Source: Hydrogenophaga sp.
GTDB taxonomy: Bacteria > Pseudomonadota > Gammaproteobacteria > Burkholderiales > Burkholderiaceae_C
NCBI RefSeq assembly: GCF_019264445.1
Contig: NZ_JAHVAB010000033.1
Location: 1 to 64,000, forward strand
Direction of reading: 5' to 3'
DNA length: 64,000 nt
Shown here: positions 54,233 through 63,479 of the stretch, piece after piece
How the letters are laid out: every line of letters starts with the position of its first letter
Position numbering within the stretch: the stretch's first letter is position 1
Program-made: the position numbers and the translations under genes
Notes under the pieces: model-generated
The model's database searches: none
Seen by the model: only the letters and a program-made list of their open reading frames with translations
What the model was told of the DNA's origin: nothing

Positions 54233-55134
54233 AGGGCGGAACGCCTCCCGCGTGGATGCGCGAGCAGGAGCGCAGCCACCTCGGCGCGCTGCGCTTCATG
54301 GTGTGGCTCTCGCTCACGCTCGGGCGCCCCTTCGGGCGGCTGGTGCTGCGCGGCATCGCGCTGTATTTCGTGCTGTTTTCGCCCAGGGCGCGCCGCCACG
54401 GCGAGGCCTACCTGGCGCGCGCGCTCCAGCGCAAACCCACCTGGATGGACGGCTACCGCCACGTGATGAGTTTTGCCAGCACGGTGCACGACCGCGTCTA
54501 CCTGCTCAACGACCGCTTCGACCTGTTCGACATCGAGTTCGTTGGCCAGGAGGCGGTGCACGAGGCGCTGCAGCGCCAGTCTGGCGCCCTGCTGCTGGGC
54601 GCGCACCTGGGCAGCTTCGAGGTGCTGCGAGCCATGGCCCACACGCACGCCCATGCGCCGGTGGCGATGATGATGTACGAGGACAACGCGCGAAAGATCA
54701 ACGCCATCCTCCATGCCATCAACCCCGCCGCGCACCAGGACGTGGTGGCGCTGGGGCACCCCGACTCCATGCTCAAGGCGCGTGACCGGCTCGACGCAGG
54801 CTGTCTGGTGGGCTTGTTGGCCGACCGCTCCCTGGCCAACGACAGCACGGCAGAATGCATGTTTCTGGGCGAGCCGGCGCGCTTTCCCATGGGCCCCTGG
54901 CGCATGGCAGCCATGCTGCGCCGCCCGGTGTTTTTCATGGCCGGCCTGTACCTGGGCGGCAACCGGTACCGGCTGCACTTCGAGCTGATCGCCGACTTCT
55001 CCACGGTGGAGCGCGCCGACCGCGAGGCGGCCATCGCGCAGGCCATGCAGGCCTACGCCGACCGGCTCGGCGGGTTCTGCCGGCAGACGCCCTACAACTG
55101 GTTCAATTTTTTCGACTTCTGGCAACGCACATGA
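54229..55134 (+). CDS. LpxL/HtrB-like lipid acyltransferase
   Basis: A 301-residue acyltransferase with the catalytic His126 and Glu131 in GAHLGSFE and a late segment VGLLADRSLAND of the family. There is one N-terminal hydrophobic segment for membrane association. In aryl-polyene biosynthesis such an enzyme joins the polyene or a fatty acid to a lipid anchor at the inner membrane. It overlaps genes on both sides by four bases. Confidence 0.87.
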   Translation: MKGGTPPAWMREQERSHLGALRFMVWLSLTLGRPFGRLVLRGIALYFVLFSPRARRHGEAYLARALQRKPTWMDGYRHVMSFASTVHDRVYLLNDRFDLFDIEFVGQEAVHEALQRQSGALLLGAHLGSFEVLRAMAHTHAHAPVAMMMYEDNARKINAILHAINPAAHQDVVALGHPDSMLKARDRLDAGCLVGLLADRSLANDSTAECMFLGEPARFPMGPWRMAAMLRRPVFFMAGLYLGGNRYRLHFELIADFSTVERADREAAIAQAMQAYADRLGGFCRQTPYNWFNFFDFWQRT

Positions 55135-55700
55135 TTCGACGACTTTTCACGGGCCTCGTGCTCTTGGGGCTGACCACGCTGGCGCATGCCGCGTTTGACG
55201 TGGATCAGCTCATGGCCGAGCTGGCACGCAGCCCGGGCGGGCAGGCCAAGTTTGTGGAGAAGCGCTACCTCGCGCTGCTCGACAAGCCGGTGGTGGCCAC
55301 GGGCGACCTCATCTACAACGCCCCCGACCTGCTGGAGAAACGCACCTACACCCCCAAGGTGGAGACCATGGTGCTCTACAAGGACACGCTCAGCCTGGAG
55401 CGCGACCGCCGCCGCATGCAGATCCAGCTCAGCCAGCGGCCCGAGGTGGCGGCCTTCGTCGAGAGCATCCGCAGCACCTTGCAGGGCAACCGCGCGTCGC
55501 TGGAGCGCAACTACACGCTCAAGCTCACAGGCAACGCCGACGCCTGGACGCTGACGCTGGTGCCCATCGAGCAGCGCATTGCGGCGCTGCTGCAGCGCAT
55601 CACGCTCAGTGGCGCGCGCCAGCAGGTGCTGGGCATTGCCTACCTGCAGGCCGACGGTGACCGCACCGAAATGACCATCGAGCCGGTGCGCCTTCCATGA
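55131..55700 (+). CDS. LolA-like outer membrane lipoprotein carrier protein
   Basis: A 189-residue periplasmic protein with a signal peptide (MIRRLFTGLVLLGLTTLAHA) and LolA-like folding features: FVEKRYLALLDKPVVATGDL and LTGNADAWTLTLVPIEQRIA. LolA proteins shield lipid groups while crossing the periplasm, so it may carry the polyene lipid. It is followed by an overlapping MMPL exporter. Confidence 0.86.
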   Translation: MIRRLFTGLVLLGLTTLAHAAFDVDQLMAELARSPGGQAKFVEKRYLALLDKPVVATGDLIYNAPDLLEKRTYTPKVETMVLYKDTLSLERDRRRMQIQLSQRPEVAAFVESIRSTLQGNRASLERNYTLKLTGNADAWTLTLVPIEQRIAALLQRITLSGARQQVLGIAYLQADGDRTEMTIEPVRLP

Positions 55701-58036
55701 CGCGGTCCGTCTGGCGCGCGCTGCTGATCTGGCTGGCGGCCATGGCCGTGGGCCTGGGCCTGCTGTGGAACACCCGCTTCTCGGCCGATGTCTCTTTCTT
55801 CCTGCCGTCCAAGCCCACGCCCGAGCAGGCGGTGATGGTCGACCAGCTGCGCGAGGGCGCGGTCTCGCGCCTGTTGATGCTGGCGATTGCCGGTGGCGAC
55901 GCGGCGCAGCGCGCCGAGGCCTCGCGCGCCCTGCGCGCATCGCTGGCCGGTCACGAGACGCTGGACACGGTGCAGAACGGCGAGGCCGAGGCGCTGGACG
56001 CCGCGCGCGATTTCCTGCTGGACCACCGCTATGTGTTGAGCAACGCCGTGAGCCCCGAGCGCTTCAGCGTGGAAGGTTTGCGGGCCGCGGTGAACAACAG
56101 CGTGGACCTGCTGAGCTCATCGGCCGGCCTGCTGTTCAAGCCCTACCTGGCACGCGATCCCACGGGTGAACTGGTGGAGCTCATCTCCGGCCTCAACGCC
56201 GGCGTGCAGCCCAACGAGCGCGACGGCGTGTGGGCCTCGCGCGACGGCGAGCGCGCCATGCTGATCGTGCAGACGCACGCGCTCGGCTCCGACACCGACG
56301 GGCAGGCCGCCGCCATCGATCTCATCCGTGAGCGCTTTGCGCAGGTCGTGCAGCAGCAAGGCGCGCAGGCGCTGACGCTGGAGATGTCGGGCCCGGGCCT
56401 GTTTGCGGTGCGCGCACGCGCCACCATCCAGGAGGAGGTGAGCCGCCTCTCGATCATCAGCACCGTCATCCTGGCGGTGTTGCTGGGCTTTGTGTACCGC
56501 CGTGGCCGCCTCATGCTGCTCACGCTGGTGCCGGTGCTCAGCGGCACGCTGGCGGCCATCGTGGTGGTGGGCCTGGTGCACGGCACCGTGTTCGGCATCA
56601 CCGTGGGCTTTGGCGCCGCGCTCATTGGCGAGGCGGTGGACTACGCCATTTACTACTTCGTGCAATCGGGCCGGCAGGGCGGGGGCGCCTGGCGCGAACA
56701 GTACTGGCCCACCATCCGCCTGGGTGTCATCACCTCGCTGCTGGGCTTCGGGGCCTTGCTGTTCTCCGGCTTTCCGGGGCTCGCGCAGCTGGGCCTGTAT
56801 GCCATCACCGGCGTGCTCACGGCCGCGCTGGTCACGCGCTACCTGCTGCCCCAGCTGGCCGGCCCCGGGGTGCACCTGCACGACGGTGCGCGGCAGGGCC
56901 GGTTGCTGCGCCCGCTGGTGGAGCATGCTGCTGTGCTGCGCTGGCCCTTGCTGGCGCTGGTGCTGGTGGCCGGGGTGTATCTGGTGCAGCAGCGCAACGA
57001 CCTCTGGCATTCCGACCTGTCGGCGCTGTCGACCGTGACGCAAAGCGAGGGCGAGCTCGATGCGCGCCTGCGCGGCGATCTGGGCGCACCCGACGCGCGC
57101 TACATGGCCGTGATCACCGCACCCGACCGCGAGCAGGCCCTGCAGGCCGCCGAGCGTGCCGGCGCGAAACTGCGCCCGCTGGTGGAGCAAGGGCTCATTG
57201 GCGGCTTTGACACGCCAGCGCGCTTCCTGCCCAGCGAGGCCACGCAGAACGCGCGCCGCGCCAGCCTGCCCGAGCCTGACGCGTTGCGCGAGCGCCTGCG
57301 CACCGCGCTGGTGGACGCGCCGCTGTCGGCCGACCGCCTGCAGCCATTTCTGGACGACGTGGCCGCCGCGCGCCGCGCGCCCAACCTGCAGCGCGCCGAC
57401 CTCGAAGGCACCGGCCTGGGCCTGGCGGTGGACGCCCTGCTGATGCAGCGCACCAGCGGCTGGAGCGTGCTGCTGCCGCTGCGACCGGCGGCCGGTGCCA
57501 GCGGCCCCGACATTCCGGTGGACGCCGTGCGCAGCGCGCTGGCGGGCAGCGGTGCGCTGTTCATCGACCTCAAGGGCGAGTTCGACGCGCTCTACGGCGA
57601 ATACATCGACGAAGCGATCACGCTCTCGCTCGCCGGCTTCCTGGCCATCGTCGTGGTGATGGCGTTCGTGCAACGCAGCGCGCTGCGCCTGGCCAGCGTC
57701 ATGCTGCCGCTGGTCATGGCCGTCATGGTCGTGATCGCCGGCCTGCACCTCTTTGGCGTGCGCCTGCACCTGCTGCACCTGGTGGGCATGCTGCTGACCG
57801 TGGCCGTGGGTTCCAACTACGCGCTCTTCTTTGACCGGCTGGCGCTGGGCGAGGTGCTGGACGACGAGACCCTGCTCTCGATCGGGGTGGCCAGCACCAC
57901 CACCGTGATCGGGTTTGGCGTGCTGGCCTGGTCGTCGGTGCCTGTGTTGCACGCCATTGGCGTGACGGTGGCACCCGGCGCGGTGCTGGCGCTGGTGCTG
58001 TCGGCCGCGTTTGCCGTCAGAAGGCCCGCGCCGTGA
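55697..58036 (+). CDS. MMPL/RND-type lipid exporter
   Basis: A 779-residue membrane protein with the duplicated layout of MMPL transporters: a first membrane helix (WRALLIWLAAMAVGLGLLW), a large periplasmic domain, a group of helices from residue about 245 (ISTVILAVLLGFVYRRGRLM), a second periplasmic domain and a second helix group at the C-terminus. GEAVDYAIYYFVQSG and GSNYALFFDRLALG carry the conserved D/N-Y positions. It should move the lipid-linked polyene out of the inner membrane. Confidence 0.88.
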   Translation: MTRSVWRALLIWLAAMAVGLGLLWNTRFSADVSFFLPSKPTPEQAVMVDQLREGAVSRLLMLAIAGGDAAQRAEASRALRASLAGHETLDTVQNGEAEALDAARDFLLDHRYVLSNAVSPERFSVEGLRAAVNNSVDLLSSSAGLLFKPYLARDPTGELVELISGLNAGVQPNERDGVWASRDGERAMLIVQTHALGSDTDGQAAAIDLIRERFAQVVQQQGAQALTLEMSGPGLFAVRARATIQEEVSRLSIISTVILAVLLGFVYRRGRLMLLTLVPVLSGTLAAIVVVGLVHGTVFGITVGFGAALIGEAVDYAIYYFVQSGRQGGGAWREQYWPTIRLGVITSLLGFGALLFSGFPGLAQLGLYAITGVLTAALVTRYLLPQLAGPGVHLHDGARQGRLLRPLVEHAAVLRWPLLALVLVAGVYLVQQRNDLWHSDLSALSTVTQSEGELDARLRGDLGAPDARYMAVITAPDREQALQAAERAGAKLRPLVEQGLIGGFDTPARFLPSEATQNARRASLPEPDALRERLRTALVDAPLSADRLQPFLDDVAAARRAPNLQRADLEGTGLGLAVDALLMQRTSGWSVLLPLRPAAGASGPDIPVDAVRSALAGSGALFIDLKGEFDALYGEYIDEAITLSLAGFLAIVVVMAFVQRSALRLASVMLPLVMAVMVVIAGLHLFGVRLHLLHLVGMLLTVAVGSNYALFFDRLALGEVLDDETLLSIGVASTTTVIGFGVLAWSSVPVLHAIGVTVAPGAVLALVLSAAFAVRRPAP

Positions 58037-58692
58037 AGGCCGTGCTGCGCACCGTGGGCACCGTGAGCGCTGCGCCGCAGCTGCTCGTGATGCTGCCCGG
58101 GGCCCACATGCAGCCCGAGGAATTGTTCGACGCCGGTCTGGCGCAGTGCATCGCGCGCCGCGGCCTGGCGCTGGACCTGCTGTCGGTCGACATCAGCGAA
58201 GTGGGGCTGGACGCCGTGCACACCTGGGACGCCTTGCAGGCCGACCTCCTGTCACCCGCCCGCGCCCGCGGTGCGCGCGTCTGGCTGGGCGGCATCTCGC
58301 TCGGCGGCATGGTCGCCATGGCCCACCTGGCCGAACGCCCCGGCGTGGCCGACGGGCTGTGCCTGCTGGCGCCGTACCCCGGCAGCCGCCCGAGCATGAA
58401 CGTGGTGGACCGCGCCGGTGGCCCAGACCAGTGGCAACCCACCGAAGCCGACCTGCGCGACCCCGAGCTGCGCGTGTGGCAGTGGTTGAAGCGCCCCCCG
58501 CCTGCGCTGCCGGTGTTCGTCGGTCATGGCACCGAAGACCGTTTCGCCGCGCGCATCCAGCGCGTGGCCGAGCGCTTCCCACCGGCCTCCCGCCACACCG
58601 TGGCCGGCGGTCACGACTGGGCGGCCTGGGTGCCGCTGTGGGAGCGCTTCCTGGACGCCGGTCATTTTTCTTCCACCCCGCAGGCCGCCTGA
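58033..58692 (+). CDS. Alpha/beta hydrolase in the aryl-polyene cluster
   Basis: A 219-residue hydrolase with a nucleophile Ser89 in WLGGISLGGM, an aspartate in GHGTEDRF and a histidine in AGGHDWAAW. The HG-type oxyanion segment is LPGAHMQPEE. It occupies the place where related clusters often carry a thioesterase, so it may release or edit an acyl chain. It starts with a GTG overlapping the exporter stop. Confidence 0.8.
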   Translation: MKAVLRTVGTVSAAPQLLVMLPGAHMQPEELFDAGLAQCIARRGLALDLLSVDISEVGLDAVHTWDALQADLLSPARARGARVWLGGISLGGMVAMAHLAERPGVADGLCLLAPYPGSRPSMNVVDRAGGPDQWQPTEADLRDPELRVWQWLKRPPPALPVFVGHGTEDRFAARIQRVAERFPPASRHTVAGGHDWAAWVPLWERFLDAGHFSSTPQAA

Positions 58693-58693
58693 C

Positions 58694-59509
58694 ATGCCCG
58701 CACGCTGGACGCCATCCCCCTTTCTGAACGCGAGCGCGGTGGTGCACGGTGCGGCGGTGCTCGGCACGCTGGCCGTGCCCGCCGCCTGGCCCTGGGCGGC
58801 CGGCGCGCTGGTGGCCAACCACGCGCTGCTGGCCGGTGCCGGCTTGTGGCCCAGTTCCCACCTGCTCGGCCCCAACCTCACCCGCCTGCCCGACGCCGCC
58901 GTGCAGCGCCGCGAGGTGGCACTCACCATCGACGACGGACCCGACCCCGAGGTGACGCCGCGCGTGCTCGACCTGCTCGACGCCGCCCACGCGAAAGCCA
59001 GCTTTTTCTGCATCGGGCGCATCGCGCAGCAACACCCCGCGCTGTGCCGCCGCATCGTCGAGCGCGGTCACCGGGTGGAAAACCACGGCTTCGCGCACAG
59101 CAACGCGTTCTCGCTGTTCGGCCCCGGGGCCATGCGCCGCGACATTGCGCGCGCGCAGGCCACCCTGTCCGACATCACCGGCCAGGCGCCGCAGTTTTTC
59201 CGCGCCACCGCCGGCCTGCGCAACCCCTTTCTCGATCCGGTGCTGCACGGCCTGGGCCTGCGGCTGGCCACCTGGACGCGCCGCGCCTACGACACGCGCA
59301 CCGGCGACCCCGAACGCGTCTACCAGCGTCTGGCGCAGCGGCTGGGCGCGGGCGACATCGTGCTCATGCACGACGGCCACTGCGCCCGCACGCCGTCCGG
59401 CGAGCCCGTGGTGCTCGCCGTGTTGCCGCGCCTGCTGCACACCCTGGCCGAGCGCCGCCTCTCACCCGTCACCCTGTCCCAAGCCCTCTCCCTAGCCTTG
59501 CCCCCATGA
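58694..59509 (+). CDS. Polysaccharide deacetylase (NodB domain) in the aryl-polyene cluster
   Basis: A 271-residue protein with two N-terminal hydrophobic stretches and then a NodB domain: TIDDGPDPEVTPRVLDLLDA, a metal-binding ENHGFAHSNAF, and the late GDIVLMHDGH. The phenotype expected is removal of an acetyl or similar group from an amino sugar outside or at the membrane. It is an unusual component for this pathway, and may act on the sugar or lipid headgroup. The ATG at 58694 is used. Confidence 0.85.
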   Translation: MPARWTPSPFLNASAVVHGAAVLGTLAVPAAWPWAAGALVANHALLAGAGLWPSSHLLGPNLTRLPDAAVQRREVALTIDDGPDPEVTPRVLDLLDAAHAKASFFCIGRIAQQHPALCRRIVERGHRVENHGFAHSNAFSLFGPGAMRRDIARAQATLSDITGQAPQFFRATAGLRNPFLDPVLHGLGLRLATWTRRAYDTRTGDPERVYQRLAQRLGAGDIVLMHDGHCARTPSGEPVVLAVLPRLLHTLAERRLSPVTLSQALSLALPP

Positions 59510-60228
59510 GCCGTCCCACCGTTCGAGCGCTGGTCGATGAAGCCAGCCAGACCTTTCGCCCCAGCGGGCGCTTTGCTTACCACTACGCGCGCGGCAAGCT
59601 GGGCTACGACACCATCTTTCACGAGATGCTGCGCCGGGGCTTGTTGCCTGAGGGCGGTCATTACCTGGACCTCGGTTGCGGGCAGGGCAGCCTGTTTGCC
59701 TGGCTGCTGGCCGCACAGCGGCTGCACGAGCAAGGGCAGTGGCCGCAGGGCTGGGCGCCGCCGCCCCGGCCGCGCCAGCTGCGCGGCGTCGAACTCATGC
59801 AGCGCGACGTGGAGCGCGCCGCGCGCGCCTTCGGGCCGCAGCACCCGGTGGTGCGGGTCGAGCAGGGCGACATGAACGCGGTCGACTTCGGCCGGCCCGA
59901 CGCCATCCTCATCCTGGATGCGCTGCACTATTTCAGCTACGAGGGGCAGCGCGACGTGCTCGCGCGCATCCGCCTGGCCCTGCCACCGGGGGGCGTGTTT
60001 CTCACCCGCATCGGCGATGCCAGCGCCGGCATCACCCACCGCATCTGCAACGGCGTGGACCGGCTGGTGACGTACACGCGCGGCCACCGCCTGCCGCGCC
60101 TGTACTGCCGCACGCTGACCGACTGGGTGGCCGAGCTGCAGCGCCTGGGTTTCGTGGTGGAAACCGAGCCCATGAACGGGCGCAAGCCCTTTGCCAACGT
60201 GATGCTGGTGTGTCGGGTGCCGCACTGA
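59506..60228 (+). CDS. SAM-dependent methyltransferase
   Basis: A 240-residue class I methyltransferase with the SAM-binding motif HYLDLGCGQGSLFAWLL, motif II-like DAILILDALHYFS and the later LPPGGVFLTRIGD. In aryl-polyene clusters a methyltransferase modifies the aromatic ring. It overlaps the deacetylase gene by four bases and is the last gene before a 62-base gap. Confidence 0.87.
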   Translation: MSRPTVRALVDEASQTFRPSGRFAYHYARGKLGYDTIFHEMLRRGLLPEGGHYLDLGCGQGSLFAWLLAAQRLHEQGQWPQGWAPPPRPRQLRGVELMQRDVERAARAFGPQHPVVRVEQGDMNAVDFGRPDAILILDALHYFSYEGQRDVLARIRLALPPGGVFLTRIGDASAGITHRICNGVDRLVTYTRGHRLPRLYCRTLTDWVAELQRLGFVVETEPMNGRKPFANVMLVCRVPH

Positions 60229-60290
60229 GCGGCGCGCAGGGTCATGCCACCATCTGAGACAATGCCCGACCTCGTTTTCAGCGCACCAAC

Positions 60291-61487
60291 GTGAAGCCTC
60301 TGCTGCTGTCCGCCTACACCGCCACCACCTGCCTGGGCGTCGGGCTTGAAGCCCACCGCGTTGCCCTGCGCGAGGACCGCAGCGGCCTGCAGCCCTGTGC
60401 GTTCGAGACGGTGGACTTGCCGACCTGGATCGGCGAAGTGGCCGGTGTGGACGATCACCCCTTGCCCGACGCGCTCTCGGCCTTTGAGTGCCGCAACCAC
60501 CGCCTGGCGCTGCTGGCGCTGCGCGCCGACGGCTTTGAGGCGCGCGTGCGGGCCGCCGTGGCGCGGTATGGCGCCGACCGCGTGGGCGTGTTCATGGGCA
60601 CCAGCACCTCGGGCATTCTGGAAACCGAGCTGGCCTACCGCCAGCGCGACCCCGCCAGTGGCGCGCTGCCCCCGTCGTTTCATTACGCCACTTCGCACAA
60701 CCCGTATGCGCTGGCCGAGTTGCTGCGCGAGCACCTCGGCATCGGCGGCATGGCCACCACCATCTCCACGGCGTGCTCGTCCAGCGCCAAGGTGTTTGCC
60801 GCAGCGGCACGCCAGATCGAGCTCGGCACGCTCGACGCCGCGCTGGTGGGCGGCGTCGACTCGCTGTGCCTCACGACGCTGTACGGCTTTGCCTCGCTCG
60901 AGCTCACCTCCACCGACCCTTGCCGCCCCTGCGACGTGAACCGCAACGGCATCTCGATTGGCGAAGGCGCCGCCTACGCGCTGCTGGAGCGCACCTGCGA
61001 CACGCCCGAGCCCCATGCGGTGTGGCTGCTCGGTGCCGGCGAGTCCAGCGACGCGTACCACATGTCCGCGCCGCACCCCGACGGCCTGGGTGCACAGATG
61101 GCCATGCAGGCCGCGCTGCGCTCGGCCTCGCTGCCGGCCGACGCGGTCGACTACATCAACCTGCACGGCACCGCCACGCCGGCCAACGACAGCGCCGAGG
61201 GCAAGGCCGTGGCCGCGGTGTTTGGCGCGAGCGTGCCGTGCTCGTCCACCAAGGGCGCCACGGGCCACACCCTGGGCGCAGCGGGCGCGCTGGAGGCCGT
61301 GGTGTGTGCGCTGGCGCTGGTCGATGGCTTCGTGCCCGGCAGCGCCGGCACGCGCGAGCTCGACCCTGCCATCGCGCTGCGCGTGCAGCGGCACAGCGCA
61401 TCGGCGGATCTGCGCCACGCGCTCACCAACTCCTTCGGCTTTGGCGGCAGCAACTGCAGCCTGGTGTTCGGCAAGGCAGCGCCATGA
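60291..61487 (+). CDS. Beta-ketoacyl-ACP synthase (ApeO-like)
   Basis: A 398-residue ketosynthase with Cys162 (TISTACSSSAK), His292 (NLHGTATPAND) and His326 (KGATGHTLGAAG), a complete FabB/FabF triad. The start is a GTG at 60291, after the only sizeable gap inside the cluster, so a second promoter is possible here. By E. coli analogy it pairs with the following chain-length-factor-like protein. Confidence 0.9.
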   Translation: MKPLLLSAYTATTCLGVGLEAHRVALREDRSGLQPCAFETVDLPTWIGEVAGVDDHPLPDALSAFECRNHRLALLALRADGFEARVRAAVARYGADRVGVFMGTSTSGILETELAYRQRDPASGALPPSFHYATSHNPYALAELLREHLGIGGMATTISTACSSSAKVFAAAARQIELGTLDAALVGGVDSLCLTTLYGFASLELTSTDPCRPCDVNRNGISIGEGAAYALLERTCDTPEPHAVWLLGAGESSDAYHMSAPHPDGLGAQMAMQAALRSASLPADAVDYINLHGTATPANDSAEGKAVAAVFGASVPCSSTKGATGHTLGAAGALEAVVCALALVDGFVPGSAGTRELDPAIALRVQRHSASADLRHALTNSFGFGGSNCSLVFGKAAP

Positions 61488-62278
61488 ACACGCCCTTGTC
61501 TGCCTGGGTGGCCGGTGTGGGCCTGATCGCACCCGGCCTGCCCGACTGGCCCAGCGCCCGTGCCGTGCTGCGCGGCGAGCAAGCCTGGGTGTCGGCGCCC
61601 TCGGTGCTGCCCGCGCCGGCGCTGTTGCCGCCGGCCGAGCGCCGCCGCGCCAGCCGCGTGATCAAGCTCAGCCTGGGCATTGGCCTGGAGGCCGCCAGCG
61701 GTGCCGACGTGGCCCAGCTGGCCACGGTGTTCACCGCCTCGGGCTCCGACGGCCACAACTGCCATGCGCTGTGCGAGCAGCTCGCCACCGACGACCGCCA
61801 CATCTCGCCCACGCGCTTTCACAACTCCGTGCACAACGCGCCCGCCGGCTACTGGGGCATTGCCACCAAGTCGATGGCGCCGTGTCAGGTGCTCTGCGCG
61901 CACGACGGCAGCTTTGGCGCCGGCCTGCTCGATGCGCTCGGCCAGGTCGTGCTGGACCAGCAGGCCACTCTGCTGCTGGCCTACGACAGCGAGTACCCCG
62001 AACCCCTGCGCGCCAAACGCCCGCTGCCTGACTGCGCCGGTGTGGCGCTGCGGCTGGAGCCCACGCGTTCAGACCAGTCGCTGGCGCGCATCACCGCCTG
62101 GCTCACCCCGGCGCCTGCCCTGCCGATGGCGCAGCCCGCGCTGGAGCCCCTGCGCCTGGCCATCCCCGCGCTGCGCTCGCTGCCACTGCTCGAATGCCTG
62201 GCCCAGGCGCGCAGCGCCGATGTGTGCCTGGACTACCTCCCCGGCGTGCAGCTCGCCGTGCGGATCGAGTGCGCATGA
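61484..62278 (+). CDS. Beta-ketoacyl synthase-like chain-length factor
   Basis: A 264-residue protein with the N-terminal ketoacyl-synthase fold only (Ketoacyl-synt_2 type). At the usual nucleophile position CAHDGSFGAGLLDA there is no catalytic cysteine, and the histidine region is missing too, so it is not a condensing enzyme alone. It likely partners with the preceding ketosynthase and helps set chain length. It overlaps genes on both sides. Confidence 0.83.
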   Translation: MNTPLSAWVAGVGLIAPGLPDWPSARAVLRGEQAWVSAPSVLPAPALLPPAERRRASRVIKLSLGIGLEAASGADVAQLATVFTASGSDGHNCHALCEQLATDDRHISPTRFHNSVHNAPAGYWGIATKSMAPCQVLCAHDGSFGAGLLDALGQVVLDQQATLLLAYDSEYPEPLRAKRPLPDCAGVALRLEPTRSDQSLARITAWLTPAPALPMAQPALEPLRLAIPALRSLPLLECLAQARSADVCLDYLPGVQLAVRIECA

Positions 62279-62724
62279 GCGCAGCGCCGACGCTCGACCG
62301 CGCCGGCATCGCGGCCCGCATTCCCCATCACGGTAACATGTGCCTGCTCGACGCCGTCACCGAATGGTCGGCCGACCATGTGGTGTGCGCGGCCTTGAGC
62401 CACAACGACCCCACGCACCCGCTGCGCGCGGCAGGCCGTCTGGGCGCGGCCAACGGCATTGAATATGCGGCGCAGGCCATGGCCGTGCACGGCGCGCTGG
62501 TGGCCGGCCTGAACGCCGCGCCGCGCCAGGGCTACCTCACCAGCGTGCGCAGCGTCACGCTGCACGCCGAGCGACTGGACGACCTCAAAGGCCCGCTGAG
62601 CGTGCGCGCCGAGCGCGTCTCGGGCGACGCGAACAACGTGCTCTACCGCTTCACCCTGCACCACGGCCAGCGCTGCCTGCTCGAAGGGCGCGCGGCGGTG
62701 GTGCTCGACGCCGAAGCCCTTTGA
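62275..62724 (+). CDS. 3-hydroxyacyl-ACP dehydratase (ApeP-like)
   Basis: A 149-residue hotdog dehydratase with IPHHGNMCLLDAV, where the histidine corresponds to the active site, and the central helix AANGIEYAAQAMAVHGALVA. It is the second dehydratase of the cluster besides the small one at 53924. Together they introduce the double bonds. It overlaps the chain-length-factor gene by four bases. Confidence 0.85.
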   Translation: MSAAPTLDRAGIAARIPHHGNMCLLDAVTEWSADHVVCAALSHNDPTHPLRAAGRLGAANGIEYAAQAMAVHGALVAGLNAAPRQGYLTSVRSVTLHAERLDDLKGPLSVRAERVSGDANNVLYRFTLHHGQRCLLEGRAAVVLDAEAL

Positions 62725-62746
62725 CATGCAGGAAAGAACCGCAGCC

Positions 62747-63466
62747 ATGAAACGAGCCCTCGTCACCGGCGGCAGTGGCGGCATCGGTGCTGCGATCTGC
62801 CAGCGCCTGGCCGCCGACGGCCACCACGTCATCGTGCACGCCAACCGACAGCTTGAGAAAGCCAGCGCGATCGCACAAGGCCTTCGCGATGCCGGCGGCA
62901 GTGCCGAAGCCGTCGCCTTTGACGTGACCGACCGCGCGGCCACCGCCGCCGCGCTGGCCGCGCTCACCGAGGCGGGCGCCGTGCAGATCCTGGTGAACAA
63001 CGCCGGCATTCATGACGACGCGGTGTTCCCCGGCATGAGCGGCGAGCAGTGGGACCGCGTGCTGGATGTCTCGCTGAACGGCTTCTACAACGTCACGCAG
63101 CCGCTGACCATGCCGATGATCCGCAAGCGCTGGGGCCGCATCGTGAGCATCTCGTCCATTGCCGGCGTCATGGGCAACCGGGGGCAGGTGAACTACAGCG
63201 CGGCCAAGGGCGCGCTGCACGCGGCGAGCAAGTCGCTCGCGCTGGAGCTGGCCAGCCGCGGCATCACGGTCAACGCGGTGGCGCCTGGCATCATCGAGAC
63301 CGACATGATCCAGGGCAGCTTCGACGCCGAAGCCATCAAGCGCCTGGTGCCCATGCAGCGCGCCGGCCGCGCCGACGAGGTGGCCGAGCTCGTGGCCTTC
63401 CTCGCCTCCGACAAGGCCGCCTACGTGAGCGGTCAGGTGATCTCGATCAACGGCGCGATGGCCTGA
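62747..63466 (+). CDS. 3-ketoacyl-ACP reductase (FabG/ApeQ-like)
   Basis: A 239-residue short-chain dehydrogenase. NADPH-binding VTGGSGGIGAAI is at the N-terminus, LVNNAGI follows, and the catalytic residues are Ser137 (SISSIAG), Tyr150 and Lys154 (NYSAAKG). The ATG at 62747 is chosen over the ATG at 62726 because AGGAAAG at 62730-62736 is a ribosome-binding site for it. It is the last biosynthetic gene of the cluster. Confidence 0.92.
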   Translation: MKRALVTGGSGGIGAAICQRLAADGHHVIVHANRQLEKASAIAQGLRDAGGSAEAVAFDVTDRAATAAALAALTEAGAVQILVNNAGIHDDAVFPGMSGEQWDRVLDVSLNGFYNVTQPLTMPMIRKRWGRIVSISSIAGVMGNRGQVNYSAAKGALHAASKSLALELASRGITVNAVAPGIIETDMIQGSFDAEAIKRLVPMQRAGRADEVAELVAFLASDKAAYVSGQVISINGAMA

Positions 63467-63479
63467 AGGGCGCAGGGCC

